In this document: piece after piece, positions 23,871 through 31,830 of the stretch | How the letters are laid out: each line of letters opens with the position of its first letter | Numbering within the stretch: position 1 is the first letter of the stretch | Assembly (NCBI RefSeq): GCF_024171885.1 | Contig: NZ_JAMTCP010000049.1 | Location: forward strand, 1 to 47,200 | Reading direction: 5' to 3' | Length of the DNA stretch: 47,200 nt | From: Streptoalloteichus tenebrarius | GTDB taxonomy: Bacteria; Actinomycetota; Actinomycetes; Mycobacteriales; Pseudonocardiaceae | Notes under the pieces: generated by a model | Databases searched by the model: none | Told to the model about the DNA's origin: nothing | What the model saw: the letters and a program-made list of their open reading frames with translations, nothing else | Position numbers and translations under genes: made by a program

Positions 23871-24554
23871 TCAGGCTGGCGCGGCGTCCGCCTTCGGGGT
23901 CGTGGGCGGCTGCCAGGTGCGGCCGTTGACGAGGTTGCCGAAGCCCATCCACGCCAGGTTCATCAGGCGGGCGGCCATCGCCCTGGGCGACTCGTCGGGG
24001 TGGTCCAGCCACCAGTCGGCCAGCGACTCGCCGGCGCCCACGAGCGCCGCGGCCATGGCCTCGGTCTCGCCGAGGAACCACTCCGGCACGCCCTCGGCGA
24101 CGGCGGCCTGGGCGAGCAGCGCGCCGATCAGCGTGATCGCCCGGCGGCGGCCCTCCGCGATCTCCACCGCGAACGGTTGGCCCTCGGAGCCGGCCTGGCG
24201 GTGCAGGACGTTCCAACTGTCGCGGTACTCGCCGACGAAGGTGAAGAAGGCGAGCACGCCGCGCCAGAGCTGCTCCTCGGGGGCCAGCTCGGGGTCGACG
24301 ACCGCGCCGACGGCGTCGACCAGCCGCCCGGCCTCCCGCTTGATGCACACCGCGAAGAGCTCCTCCTTGGAGCCCAGGTACGCGTACACCATCGGCTTGG
24401 AGATCCCGGCCACGTCGGCGACCTCGTCCATGGACGCCGCGTGGTAGCCGCGCTGGGAGAACACCGCGGTCGCGGCGTCCAGGATCTGCCGCTCCCGCAC
24501 GGCGCGGGGCAGCCGCTTGGCGCGGGCCGGCCGGTCCCCCTGCTCTGAACGCAT
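23871..24554 (-). CDS. TetR-family regulator of the lipid cluster
   Basis: The 227-residue TetR protein has an N-terminal helix-turn-helix, AVRERQILDAATAVFSQRGY then MDEVADVAGISKPMVYAYLGSKEELF, and an all-helical ligand domain. Its closest remembered analogue is the TetR gene Rv0238 near mycobacterial htdX-fabG4-fadA2. Operators YTACY-N4-RGTAR lie in its own divergent promoter (24610-24639), in front of thiolase/FabG and in front of the FadE5-like gene. A repressor released by acyl-CoA is the simplest model, but the ligand is inferred. The ATG at 24554 follows GAGGGGG; a GTG one codon upstream is possible. Confidence 0.9.
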   Translation of the reverse strand: MRSEQGDRPARAKRLPRAVRERQILDAATAVFSQRGYHAASMDEVADVAGISKPMVYAYLGSKEELFAVCIKREAGRLVDAVGAVVDPELAPEEQLWRGVLAFFTFVGEYRDSWNVLHRQAGSEGQPFAVEIAEGRRRAITLIGALLAQAAVAEGVPEWFLGETEAMAAALVGAGESLADWWLDHPDESPRAMAARLMNLAWMGFGNLVNGRTWQPPTTPKADAAPA

Positions 24555-24609
24555 CACACCCCCTCGTCGAGCCGAACACCCAGGTTATCCGGCGTCCTTG
24601 CGGCCTTAT

Positions 24610-24639
24610 CTACTCGAAAGTAGTCTTACTCGCGAGTAG
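24610..24639. promoter_or_regulatory. paired TetR-type operators in the tetR/SCP2 divergent promoter
   Basis: CTACTCGAAAGTAG (24610-24623) and TTACTCGCGAGTAG (24626-24639) have centres 16 bp apart, the same order and spacing as at 21308-21337. Position between the TetR gene and its divergent neighbour indicates autoregulation. Confidence 0.85.
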
Positions 24640-24654
24640 CCACAGGAGGCGCCG

Positions 24655-25311
24655 ATGTCGGAGATCCAGGACCTCACCGAGGACACCCTCGCACGGCTGA
24701 CCCCCGACCAGATGATCGCGCTGCTCCGCGGGCTCGACCCGGCGGACGAGGCCGTCGCCGGCCTCGACGTCGACGTCCTCGGCAGGGTCGTGGACCCGGC
24801 GAAGCTCGGCGACCAGGCGCTCGCCGACCTGCTGACCGAGGTCGCCCGGCTCGCCGACGGTGGCGCGCGCCTGGATCTGGGCCGCATGGCCCCGCGGACC
24901 TTCGCCCGCCTCGTGGGCCGCGCGTCCCAGCGCCAGGTCGAGGCCGTCACCGCGCGCCCCGAGCTGCGTGCGCGCGTGCTCGACGAGGTCTTCCGTCGCA
25001 TGGAGACCCACTTCCGCGCCGACCGCGCCGGCTCGACGCGGGCCGTCGTCCACTTCCGGCTCACCGGCGCGCCCGGGGAGGACGGGTACGACCGGTACGA
25101 GGTCGTGATCGAGGACGGGCGCTGCGCCATCACGAAGGGGCACACCCGTCAGGCCCGGGCCACGATCACCCTCGCGCCCGCCGAGTTCCTCCGGCTGGCG
25201 ACGGGCGTCGCGTCCGCGCCCGTGCTGTTCATGACCGGAAAGGTCCGGGTCAGGGGAGACCTCGGCTTCGCGGCCGGCTTCCTCGGCCTCTTCGACATCC
25301 CTCGCGCCTGA
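24655..25311 (+). CDS. SCP2 sterol-carrier-domain protein
   Basis: The 218-residue product has a helical N-terminal region (~1-110) and an SCP2-like lipid-binding domain (~115-215), seen in VVHFRLTGAPGEDGYDRYEVV, ITLAPAEFLRLATGVASAPVLFMTGKVRVRGD and the final GFLGLFDIP. SCP2 proteins bind acyl chains, acyl-CoA or sterols in a hydrophobic tunnel. Control by the same operators as the thiolase and reductase suggests it carries the substrate of that pathway. AGGAGG precedes the ATG at 24655. A strong terminator follows. Confidence 0.87.
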   Translation: MSEIQDLTEDTLARLTPDQMIALLRGLDPADEAVAGLDVDVLGRVVDPAKLGDQALADLLTEVARLADGGARLDLGRMAPRTFARLVGRASQRQVEAVTARPELRARVLDEVFRRMETHFRADRAGSTRAVVHFRLTGAPGEDGYDRYEVVIEDGRCAITKGHTRQARATITLAPAEFLRLATGVASAPVLFMTGKVRVRGDLGFAAGFLGLFDIPRA

Positions 25312-25337
25312 GGCTCCCCCTCGGTCGAGGGGGTTCC

Positions 25338-25381
25338 GGGGGCGTTCCGGCCGTTGGCCCCGGCCGGGACGCCCCCTTTTT
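25338..25381 (+). terminator. rho-independent terminator after the SCP2 gene
   Basis: A 16-bp stem with one G-T wobble (GGGGGCGTTCCGGCCG and partner), a 7-base loop and TTTTT immediately after the stem. Confidence 0.93.
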
Positions 25382-25422
25382 CGTGTCCGTCGTCACACGA
25401 AGTTGGCGTGTGCGTGCTGTCT

Positions 25423-25470
25423 CGATATATCGTTGACGTGTCGCGAACAGACGATGACAGGTCGCGACAC
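25423..25470. promoter_or_regulatory. operator region of the PadR gene
   Basis: CGATATATCG (25423-25432) is a 10-bp palindrome. GTGTCGCGA (25438-25446) and TCGCGACAC (25462-25470) form a perfect 9-bp inverted repeat with a 15-bp spacer. TTGACG (25433-25438) between them could be a -35. PadR proteins usually bind spaced palindromes in their own promoters, so this is the likely autoregulatory site. Confidence 0.6.
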
Positions 25471-25476
25471 AACGTA

Positions 25477-25492
25477 GAGAGGGGGAACTCTC
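25477..25492 (+). promoter_or_regulatory. ribosome binding site enclosed in a small hairpin
   Basis: GAGAG-GGGGAA-CTCTC ends one base before the PadR ATG and contains its Shine-Dalgarno sequence. The 5-bp stem could lower translation; it is short and may be weak in vivo. Confidence 0.4.
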
Positions 25493-26227
25493 ATGAGCAC
25501 GCAGGCGATGCCTTTTCCGGGGGGATTTCCGTTCGAGGACGCCGCGCGGTGGATGCGGATGGCGATGCGCGGCCGCCGGCACGAGCACGACCACGACGGG
25601 GAGCGCGCCCACGGCCACGGCCGTGGGCGCGGTCGGGGCCACGGCAGGGGCGGCTTCGGTTTCCCGCCCTTCGGCGGCTTCCCGTTCGGCGGGCCCGGTG
25701 GACCCGGCGGGCCGGGCGGCCCCTGGGGCCGGCGGCCGAGGGTGCGCCGGGGTGACGTCCGCGCCGCGGCGCTGGCGCTGCTGGCCGAGCAGCCCATGAA
25801 CGGCTACCAGATCATGCAGGAGATCAAGCAGCGCAGCGAGGGCGTGTGGCGGCCCAGCTCCGGGTCGATCTACCCGGCGCTCCAGCAACTGGAGGACGAG
25901 GGGCTCATCCGCGCCGTCGAGCTGGAGGGCCGCCGCGCCTTCGAGCTGACCGAGGCCGGCCGGGCCCACGTCGAGGAGCGGGCGGACGAGCTGCGCGCGC
26001 CGTGGGCCGCGGTCACCGAGGACATCGACGACGCCAGCCGCGACTTCCGGCGCCTGGCCCAGCAGACCGCGTTCGCGGTGATGCAGGTGATGCAGGCCGG
26101 GAACCCGGCGCAGGTCGAGGAGGCCCGCAAGGTCCTCAACGAGACCCGCAAGGCGATGTACCGCATCCTCGCCGAGGACGACCTCGCCGAGGACGACGCC
26201 GACGAGGACGTCGAGCCCAAGGACTGA
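25493..26227 (+). CDS. PadR-family regulator with His/Gly-rich N-terminal extension
   Basis: The 244-residue protein has a PadR winged helix at about 84-165 (VRAAALALLAEQPMNGYQIM, then SSGSIYPALQQLEDEGLI) and a C-terminal helical dimerisation part. In front is an ~80-residue low-complexity extension with HEHDHD, AHGHGRGRGRGHGRG and GGPGGPGGPGGP. The His/Asp cluster could bind Ni, Zn or Cu, suggesting a metal-responsive PadR; this is inference. The promoter has two palindromes and the start sits behind a small RBS hairpin. No transporter lies next to it, so targets may be remote. The stop codon lies inside a 14-bp direct repeat. Confidence 0.88.
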   Translation: MSTQAMPFPGGFPFEDAARWMRMAMRGRRHEHDHDGERAHGHGRGRGRGHGRGGFGFPPFGGFPFGGPGGPGGPGGPWGRRPRVRRGDVRAAALALLAEQPMNGYQIMQEIKQRSEGVWRPSSGSIYPALQQLEDEGLIRAVELEGRRAFELTEAGRAHVEERADELRAPWAAVTEDIDDASRDFRRLAQQTAFAVMQVMQAGNPAQVEEARKVLNETRKAMYRILAEDDLAEDDADEDVEPKD

Positions 26228-26249
26228 CCGGCAGGGACTGACCGGCAGG
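26222..26249 (+). repeat. 14-bp direct repeat spanning the PadR stop codon
   Basis: GACTGACCGGCAGG occurs twice in tandem, and the first copy contains the TGA stop. A third decayed copy and further GACCGGCAG fragments follow. Confidence 0.75.
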
Positions 26250-26420
26250 GACGGACGGGCGCTGGGGCCGCTGACGGCGCTGACCGGCAGTGACCGCAAG
26301 AAGCCGGCACTGATCGGCGGCGGTCAACGTTGACGGGCGCTCCGCCGGGTGCGGCGCGACGCACGCCGGCGGTGGTCTGAGGGGGAAGAGGGGGAAGAGG
26401 GGAAAGAGGGGGAAGCGGAC

Positions 26421-26460
26421 GGCGGCGGCGATGTCACGGGGGAACGACATCGCCGCCGCC
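26421..26460. terminator. long hairpin next to a purine tract
   Basis: GGCGGCGGCGATGTC pairs perfectly with its complement at 26446-26460 across a 10-base loop. The stem extends by six more pairs past a bulge (AGCGGA with TCCGCT). On the minus strand it is followed by a pyrimidine tract. Confidence 0.65.
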
Positions 26461-26594
26461 GATCCGCTGTATGCCCTGGTTGGCCTCGTGGACGGGGAGG
26501 ACTTGCCGCGCCCGCGACAGCTTGTCGGGAGACGGGGTCGCATGCGGGCGCCGGGACGGAACAGCGGGCTTCCCGTGACTTTCCCGTGGAGACG

Positions 26595-26632
26595 ACGGGG
26601 CGGTCGGTGCGATGTCGCACCGACCGCCCCGT
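26595..26632 (-). terminator. terminator of the bkd operon
   Basis: An almost continuous palindrome: 18 bp (ACGGGGCGGTCGGTGCGA) pair with the complement around a TG centre. It starts 19 bp after the E2 stop codon. Confidence 0.85.
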
Positions 26633-26651
26633 ACGCTTCCGCCGTCGCGGA

Positions 26652-28148
26652 TCAGTAGGTGATCGCGACCGCCGGGTCGGCCAGGATCGCCCCGACGTCG
26701 GCCAGGAACCGCGAACCCTGCTGCCCGTCGACCACCCGGTGGTCGAAGCTCAGCGCGAGCTGGCAGACCTTGCGCGGCACCACCTGCCCGTCGACCACCC
26801 ACGGCATGTCGCGGATCGCGCCGAGCGCGAGGATCGCGGACTCGCCGGGGTTGATGATCGGGGTTCCCGTGTCCACCCCGAACACCCCGACGTTGGTGAT
26901 GGTGATCGTCCCGTTGAGCATGTCGGCCGGCGAGGTCTTCCCGTCCCGCGCCGTCACCGTCAGCTCCTCCAGCGCCACCGCGAGTTCCCGCAGCGACATC
27001 CGGTCGGCGTCGCGCACCTTCGGCACCACCAGGCCGCGGGGCGTCGCGGCGGCGATGCCCAGGTGCACGTACTCCTTGTAGACGATCTCGCCGGCCTGCG
27101 CGTCCCAGGTCGCGTTCACGTCCGGCGTGCGGCGCGCCGCCAGGCACACCGCCTTCGCCGCGAACGTCAGCGGGGTCAGCTTCACGTCCCGGAACTCCGG
27201 GTGGTTCTTCAACCGCGCCCGCAGCTCCATCATCGGCGTGACGTCCACCGTGAGGAACTCGGTGACGTGCGGCGCGGTGAACGCGCTGTCCACCATCGCC
27301 TGCGCCGTCGCCCTGCGCACGCCCCGGATCGGCACCCGGCGTTCCCGCGTCGCCGGGTCGTACGCCGGGGCGGCCTCCACAGTGGACACGGCACCGGCGG
27401 CCACACCGCCCCTGGCGGCGTTCTCCACGTCCTCACGCGTGATCACGCCGTCGGTGCCGGTCCCCCGCACGGTGCGCAGGTCGACGCCCAGGTCCTTGGC
27501 GAGCTTGCGCACCGGCGGCTTGGCCAGCGGCACCAGCTCGGACGGGGACGCGGGCGCGGCCGGAGCCGCGACCGGGGCCACCGGTTCGGACACCCTCCCG
27601 TTCGCCGGGCGCGGCTCGGGCGTCGCGGCCGGCTGAGCGGACGGAGCGGGCGGAACCGGCACGGCGGGCGCCGACGGGGCCGCGGGCGCCGCCACCGGGG
27701 CGGACGCCGTGGCGCCGCCCTTGCGGGGCCGGCGCTTCGCGGTGGTGGCCCTGGGGCCGTAGCCGACCAGCGTGGCGATCCGGCCGCCCGGCATCTCCTC
27801 GCCGATCTTGCCGGCCGACGCGCCGTTGGCCGCCTGCGCCACGTTCGCCGCCACCTGACCGGACGCGCACGAGCCGGCGTCCTCCTGCGCCGCCGGCCCG
27901 CCGGGGTCCACGTCGATGGTGATGATCGGCGAACCCACGTCGACCGTCTGGCCCACCTCGGCCAGCAGCTCGGTCACCACCCCCGCCCACGGCGAGGGCA
28001 GCTCCACGGCGGCCTTGGCGGTCTCGATCTCGACGATGATCTGGTTGACCGTGACCTCGTCGCCCGGCCGCACGTGCCAGGTGAGGATCTCGGCCTCGGT
28101 CAGCCCCTCGCCGACGTCGGGCAGGGGGAACTGCTTGAACTGCGGCAT
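26652..28148 (-). CDS. bkdC: branched-chain 2-oxoacid dehydrogenase E2 (dihydrolipoamide acyltransferase)
   Basis: The 498-residue E2 has one N-terminal lipoyl domain with the modified Lys K45 in EIETAKAAVELPSP, an Ala/Pro-rich linker, a peripheral subunit-binding domain (VRKLAKDLGVDLRTVRGTG), a second linker and a catalytic domain ending with FDHRVVDGQQGSRFL, whose His and Asp are catalytic. It transfers the branched acyl group from lipoamide to CoA, giving starter units for branched fatty acids. It is last in the operon, 10 bp behind E1 beta. Assignment to branched-chain rather than pyruvate substrate rests on E1 similarity and gene order. Confidence 0.9.
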   Translation of the reverse strand: MPQFKQFPLPDVGEGLTEAEILTWHVRPGDEVTVNQIIVEIETAKAAVELPSPWAGVVTELLAEVGQTVDVGSPIITIDVDPGGPAAQEDAGSCASGQVAANVAQAANGASAGKIGEEMPGGRIATLVGYGPRATTAKRRPRKGGATASAPVAAPAAPSAPAVPVPPAPSAQPAATPEPRPANGRVSEPVAPVAAPAAPASPSELVPLAKPPVRKLAKDLGVDLRTVRGTGTDGVITREDVENAARGGVAAGAVSTVEAAPAYDPATRERRVPIRGVRRATAQAMVDSAFTAPHVTEFLTVDVTPMMELRARLKNHPEFRDVKLTPLTFAAKAVCLAARRTPDVNATWDAQAGEIVYKEYVHLGIAAATPRGLVVPKVRDADRMSLRELAVALEELTVTARDGKTSPADMLNGTITITNVGVFGVDTGTPIINPGESAILALGAIRDMPWVVDGQVVPRKVCQLALSFDHRVVDGQQGSRFLADVGAILADPAVAITY

Positions 28149-28158
28149 CCCGGCTCCC

Positions 28159-29193
28159 TCAGAAGGCCAGCGAACGGTCGACGGCGTGCAGCACCCGGTC
28201 CAGGTCGGGGAGGAACTCCTCCTCCAGCTTGCTGGGCGGGTACGGCGTGTCGAAGCCGGTCACCCGCAGCACCGGGGCCTCCAGCGAGTAGAAGCACTCC
28301 TGCTGCACCCGCGCCGCGACCTCCGCCGTCACCGAGGCCTCGCTCGGGGCCTCGCTGGCCAGCACGAGCCGGCCGGTCCGCCGCACCGAGTCGAACACCG
28401 GGCCGAGGTCGAGCGGGGACAACGTCCGCAGGTCGATGACCTCCAGCTCGACCCCGTCCTCGGCGGCCGCGGTCGCCGCGTCCAGACAGGTCTTCACCAT
28501 GGGGCCGTAGCAGGCCACCGTCACCGACCCGCCCTGCCGCAGCACGCGGGAGGCGAACAACGGGTCGGGCGTGGCCGTCGTGTCGAGCTGCGCCTTCTCG
28601 TAGTACCGCCGCTTCGGCTCGAAGAAGATCACCGGGTCGTCGCACTCGACGGCCTGCTGGATCATCCAGTACGCGTCCACCGGGTTGGAGCAGGCGACGA
28701 CCCGCAGGCCGGCGGTGTGCGCGAAGTAGGACTCCGGCGACTCCGAGTGGTGCTCGACCGCGCCGATGCCGCCGCCGAACGGGATGCGCACCACGACCGG
28801 CACCCTGACCCTGCCCTGGCTGCGGAAGCGCAGCTTGGCGAGCTGGCTGACGATCTGGTCGAACCCGGGGAAGACGAAGCCGTCGAACTGGATCTCGCAC
28901 ACCGGGCGGAAGCCCCGGATGGCCAGGCCGACCGCGGTGCCGATGATCCCGGACTCCGCCAGCGGGGTGTCCAGCACCCGCTGCTCGCCGAAGTCCTTCT
29001 GCAACCCGTCGGTGACCCGGAAGACGCCGCCGAGCTTGCCGACGTCCTCCCCCATCACGACGACCTTCGGGTCCTTCTCCAACGCGGCCCGCAGCCCCAT
29101 GTTCAGGGCCTTGACCATCGTCACGGTCTGCACCGGGGTCCTGCCCTCTTCCGGAGCGGTGGTGGTCCGCTGGTTCACGGTCGGCGCGGCCAT
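28159..29193 (-). CDS. bkdB: branched-chain 2-oxoacid dehydrogenase E1 beta
   Basis: The 344-residue beta subunit has the transketolase-type pyrimidine domain (VVMGEDVGKLGGVFRVTDGL, then DTPLAESGIIGTAVGLA, with the Glu that activates TPP) and a C-terminal domain (VIDLRTLSPLD). It pairs with E1 alpha to decarboxylate branched-chain 2-oxoacids. Its ATG overlaps the E1 alpha stop by one base, which supports coupled translation and a 1:1 ratio. Confidence 0.93.
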   Translation of the reverse strand: MAAPTVNQRTTTAPEEGRTPVQTVTMVKALNMGLRAALEKDPKVVVMGEDVGKLGGVFRVTDGLQKDFGEQRVLDTPLAESGIIGTAVGLAIRGFRPVCEIQFDGFVFPGFDQIVSQLAKLRFRSQGRVRVPVVVRIPFGGGIGAVEHHSESPESYFAHTAGLRVVACSNPVDAYWMIQQAVECDDPVIFFEPKRRYYEKAQLDTTATPDPLFASRVLRQGGSVTVACYGPMVKTCLDAATAAAEDGVELEVIDLRTLSPLDLGPVFDSVRRTGRLVLASEAPSEASVTAEVAARVQQECFYSLEAPVLRVTGFDTPYPPSKLEEEFLPDLDRVLHAVDRSLAF

Positions 29194-30425
29194 CAGTGCT
29201 CACCTCCGGCGTGGGCGTCCGCGAAACCGGACACGTAGTCGAGGAACTCGTCGCGCTGCGCCCGCACCTGCGGGCTCTCCTCGGCGTAGACCTCGGAGAA
29301 GATCCGCTCGGGGCCGGGGGTCGGCATGGACACGCAGAACTCGCGCAGCCGGGCGGCCAGCTCGTCGGCCTCCGCCTGCACCGAGTCGAAGAAGTCCTGG
29401 TCGGCCCACTGCTGCTTGACCAGGTGCACCCGGACCCGCTCGATCGGGTCCTTCAGCTTCCACGCCTCCAGCTCGTCGGAGAGGCGGTAGCGGGTGGGGT
29501 CGTCGGAGGTGGTGTGCGCGTCCATCCGGTAGGTGAACGCCTCGATCAACACCGGACCGTTGCCGTGCCGGCACTCGTCGAGCGCCCACCGGGAGACCGC
29601 GAGGCACGCCAGGACGTCGTTGCCGTCCACCCGGATGCCGGGGAAGCCGTACCCGGCGGCACGCCGGTACAGCGGCACCCTGGTCTGCCGCTCCAGCGGC
29701 TCGGAGATCGCCCACTGGTTGTTCTGGCAGTAGAAGACGACCGGCGCGTCGTACACCGACGCCCACACCATGGCCTCGTGGACGTCGCCCTGGCTGGTGG
29801 CGCCGTCGCCGAAGAAGCAGATGGTGGCCTCGCCGTCGTCGTCGCCCACCTTGCCCTCGAACCGCTGGCCCATGGCGTAGCCGGTCGCGTTCAGGCACTG
29901 GTTGCCGATGACGATCGTGTACAGGTGGAACCGCGTGTCCAGCGGGTCCCAGCTCCCGTGGTCGGTGCCGCGGAAGATCCCGAGGAGCTGGGTCGGGTCG
30001 ATGCCGCGGCACCAGGCGACGCCGTGCTCCCGGTAGCTGGGGAAGGCCATGTCGGCGGGGCGCATCGCCCGCCCGGCCCCGATCTGCGCGGCCTCCTGGC
30101 CCAGCAGCGGCACCCAGATGCCGAGCTGGCCCTGCCGCTGGAGCGCGTTGCCCTCACGGTCGGCGCGACGGACCAGGACCATGTCGCGGTACAGCCCGCG
30201 CAGCTCGTCCGGGGTCACCTCGATGTCGAACTCGGGGTGGTGCACCCGCTCGCCCTCGGGCGTGAGCAGTTGCACCAGGTCGGCGCCACCCTCGCTGGTG
30301 GCCCTCAGCCCGGCGATCACTTGGTCCCTCGTCGGTGTGCCAGCGGTGGCCGCTGTGATGTCCGTCGACCGCGGCCCAGCCCCTGGCTGGCCCACCGGAC
30401 GCGTCCATTGCTCCGGCGACGACAT
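29193..30425 (-). CDS. bkdA: branched-chain 2-oxoacid dehydrogenase E1 alpha
   Basis: The 410-residue alpha subunit carries the TPP motif GDGATSQGDVHEAMVWASVY then QNNQWAIS, and the phosphorylation-loop-like region YRMDAHTTSDDPTRYR. With E1 beta it decarboxylates 2-oxoacids from Val, Leu and Ile and reductively acylates E2. I start it at the ATG at 30425, which follows GAGGAGAG; the frame is open 63 codons further upstream without family similarity. The operon lacks an E3 gene, so lipoamide dehydrogenase must come from elsewhere. Confidence 0.92.
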   Translation of the reverse strand: MSSPEQWTRPVGQPGAGPRSTDITAATAGTPTRDQVIAGLRATSEGGADLVQLLTPEGERVHHPEFDIEVTPDELRGLYRDMVLVRRADREGNALQRQGQLGIWVPLLGQEAAQIGAGRAMRPADMAFPSYREHGVAWCRGIDPTQLLGIFRGTDHGSWDPLDTRFHLYTIVIGNQCLNATGYAMGQRFEGKVGDDDGEATICFFGDGATSQGDVHEAMVWASVYDAPVVFYCQNNQWAISEPLERQTRVPLYRRAAGYGFPGIRVDGNDVLACLAVSRWALDECRHGNGPVLIEAFTYRMDAHTTSDDPTRYRLSDELEAWKLKDPIERVRVHLVKQQWADQDFFDSVQAEADELAARLREFCVSMPTPGPERIFSEVYAEESPQVRAQRDEFLDYVSGFADAHAGGEH

Positions 30426-30683
30426 GCGTCTCTCCTCGTCCTCTCGGCCGCCCCGGCCGCTTGTGGCGACCGGCGCGACTGCGTCGCCGGCGGGAGCCGT
30501 CGCGCGTCGGTCGGACACGGACGGCGGACCGTCGACGCTGACGGATCGCTCACCAGCCATCCTGACACGGAACCTCCTGCGCCCGTGAGCCCTGCCACAT
30601 GTGGCCGAGACCACCTGATCGAGTTAACCGGTCAAGGCAGGGTGAACCCTTGCCTTCGTTCGCACAGCACACCAGGAGGCTTC

Positions 30684-31715
30684 ATGCGCTCGACACGCCG
30701 CCCCCTTCCGGCGCTGTTAGCGCTGCTCATCGCGGTGACGGCGGCCCTGACCGCCGCACCGGCCCTCGCAGCGCCACCAGCGACGGCGACGGAGGCGCCC
30801 GCACTCTCCGCGACCGACCGGGCGCACGTCGTCGCGGAGAAACGGGTCAGCGACCGGATTCTCGACGTGACGGTGTGGTCGCCAGCCCTGCGCCAGAACG
30901 CCACCGCCCGCCTGTTGCTCCCCGACGGGTGGGAACGGAGGCAGGGGCGGCACTGGCCGACACTGTGGCTGCTCGCCGGGTGTTGCAGCCTCGAATCGCA
31001 CACGGGATGGACCGCGTTCACCGACGTCGAGGACCGACCCGAGCTGCGGGACGTCCTGGTCGTGATGCCGGACGCCGGCCTGGCCGGCTTCTACAGCGAC
31101 TGGTGGAACGGCGGCAGGGGCGGCGCGCCCGCGTGGGAGACCTTCCACCTCGGGGAGCTGCGGGGCCTGCTCGAACGCGACTACGGGGCCGGGCCGCGCC
31201 GCGCGGTCGCCGGCCTGTCCATGGGCGGCTTCGGCGCGCTGAGCTACGCGGCGCGGCACCCGGGGATGTTCCGCGCGGCGGCCTCCTACAGCGGGCTGAT
31301 CCACAACCTGCACCCCGGCGGGCCGCAGTACGCCTTCCCGACCGGCGCGGCGTTCGTCCAGGCGCTGCTCAAGGCGGCCGGCGACGACCCGAACGCGCTC
31401 TGGGGCGACCCGGAGAAGCAACGGCGCATCTGGGCGGTGCACAACCCCTACGACCTGGCGATCTTCCTCAGGAACATCCCGGTCCACATCTCGGCGGGCA
31501 CCGGCGAGCCCGGCCCGCTGGACGCGCCGGGCAAGCAGCCGGACAAGGCGGAGGCGTTGCTGCACGCCGAGGCCGTCGACGTCGTCGACCGGCTCCGTTC
31601 CCTCGGGGGCAGGGTGAGCGCCACCCTCGGCGAGCCGGGCACGCACGACTGGCCCTACTGGGAGCGCGAACTCCACAAGTCGCTTCCCATGCTGCTCGAC
31701 GCCATCAGGAAGTAG
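30684..31715 (+). CDS. secreted esterase of the antigen-85/esterase D type
   Basis: The 343-residue product begins with a signal peptide (RSTRRPLPALLALLIAVTAA, cleavage probably at ALA-AP near residue 30). It has a nucleophile elbow GLSMGGFGALSYAARHP and a catalytic His in GTHDWPYW. The fold resembles mycolyltransferase/antigen 85 and S-formylglutathione hydrolase families, with a CC pair in LLAGCCSLES. The substrate is unknown: an ester of the envelope or of the medium. The ATG follows AGGAGG. A 15-bp terminator hairpin follows the stop. Confidence 0.88.
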   Translation: MRSTRRPLPALLALLIAVTAALTAAPALAAPPATATEAPALSATDRAHVVAEKRVSDRILDVTVWSPALRQNATARLLLPDGWERRQGRHWPTLWLLAGCCSLESHTGWTAFTDVEDRPELRDVLVVMPDAGLAGFYSDWWNGGRGGAPAWETFHLGELRGLLERDYGAGPRRAVAGLSMGGFGALSYAARHPGMFRAAASYSGLIHNLHPGGPQYAFPTGAAFVQALLKAAGDDPNALWGDPEKQRRIWAVHNPYDLAIFLRNIPVHISAGTGEPGPLDAPGKQPDKAEALLHAEAVDVVDRLRSLGGRVSATLGEPGTHDWPYWERELHKSLPMLLDAIRK

Positions 31716-31720
31716 GGCCC

Positions 31721-31763
31721 ACGGCTCCGCGACGCTCGCACGGGGCGGGCGTCGCGGAGCCGT
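31721..31763 (+). terminator. terminator of the esterase gene
   Basis: ACGGCTCCGCGACGC pairs perfectly (15 bp) with its complement across a 13-base loop, 5 bp past the stop codon. Confidence 0.85.
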
Positions 31764-31780
31764 CCGCGACGCAACCCTCT

Positions 31781-31830
31781 CTGTCCTCTGTGGACAGTCT
31801 TTTCTCTTCTTTTCTTCTTTCTCTTCTTCG
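31781..31830 (+). other. hairpin and 33-base polypyrimidine tract
   Basis: CTGTCC-TCTGT-GGACAG (31781-31797) is followed by an uninterrupted run of C and T (31798-31829). It could be a second, U-rich terminator or a triplex-prone tract. Confidence 0.5.

Larger units (their letters stand above)
26228..26651. other. intergenic stretch with two long hairpins and a purine tract
   Basis: This gap between the convergent PadR and E2 genes holds degenerate GACCGGCAG repeats, a purine run of about 35 bases (26380-26415), the 15-bp hairpin at 26421-26460 and the 18-bp hairpin at 26595-26632. No frame between the hairpins looks coding. Confidence 0.55.

Noticed and set aside
29193-30425. Pyruvate rather than branched-chain 2-oxoacid dehydrogenase
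   Set aside because: Heterodimeric E1 with E2 in the order E1a-E1b-E2 and the E1 alpha sequence are typical of actinobacterial bkd operons, while pyruvate uses the AceE-type E1 in these bacteria. Pyruvate activity as a side reaction cannot be excluded.
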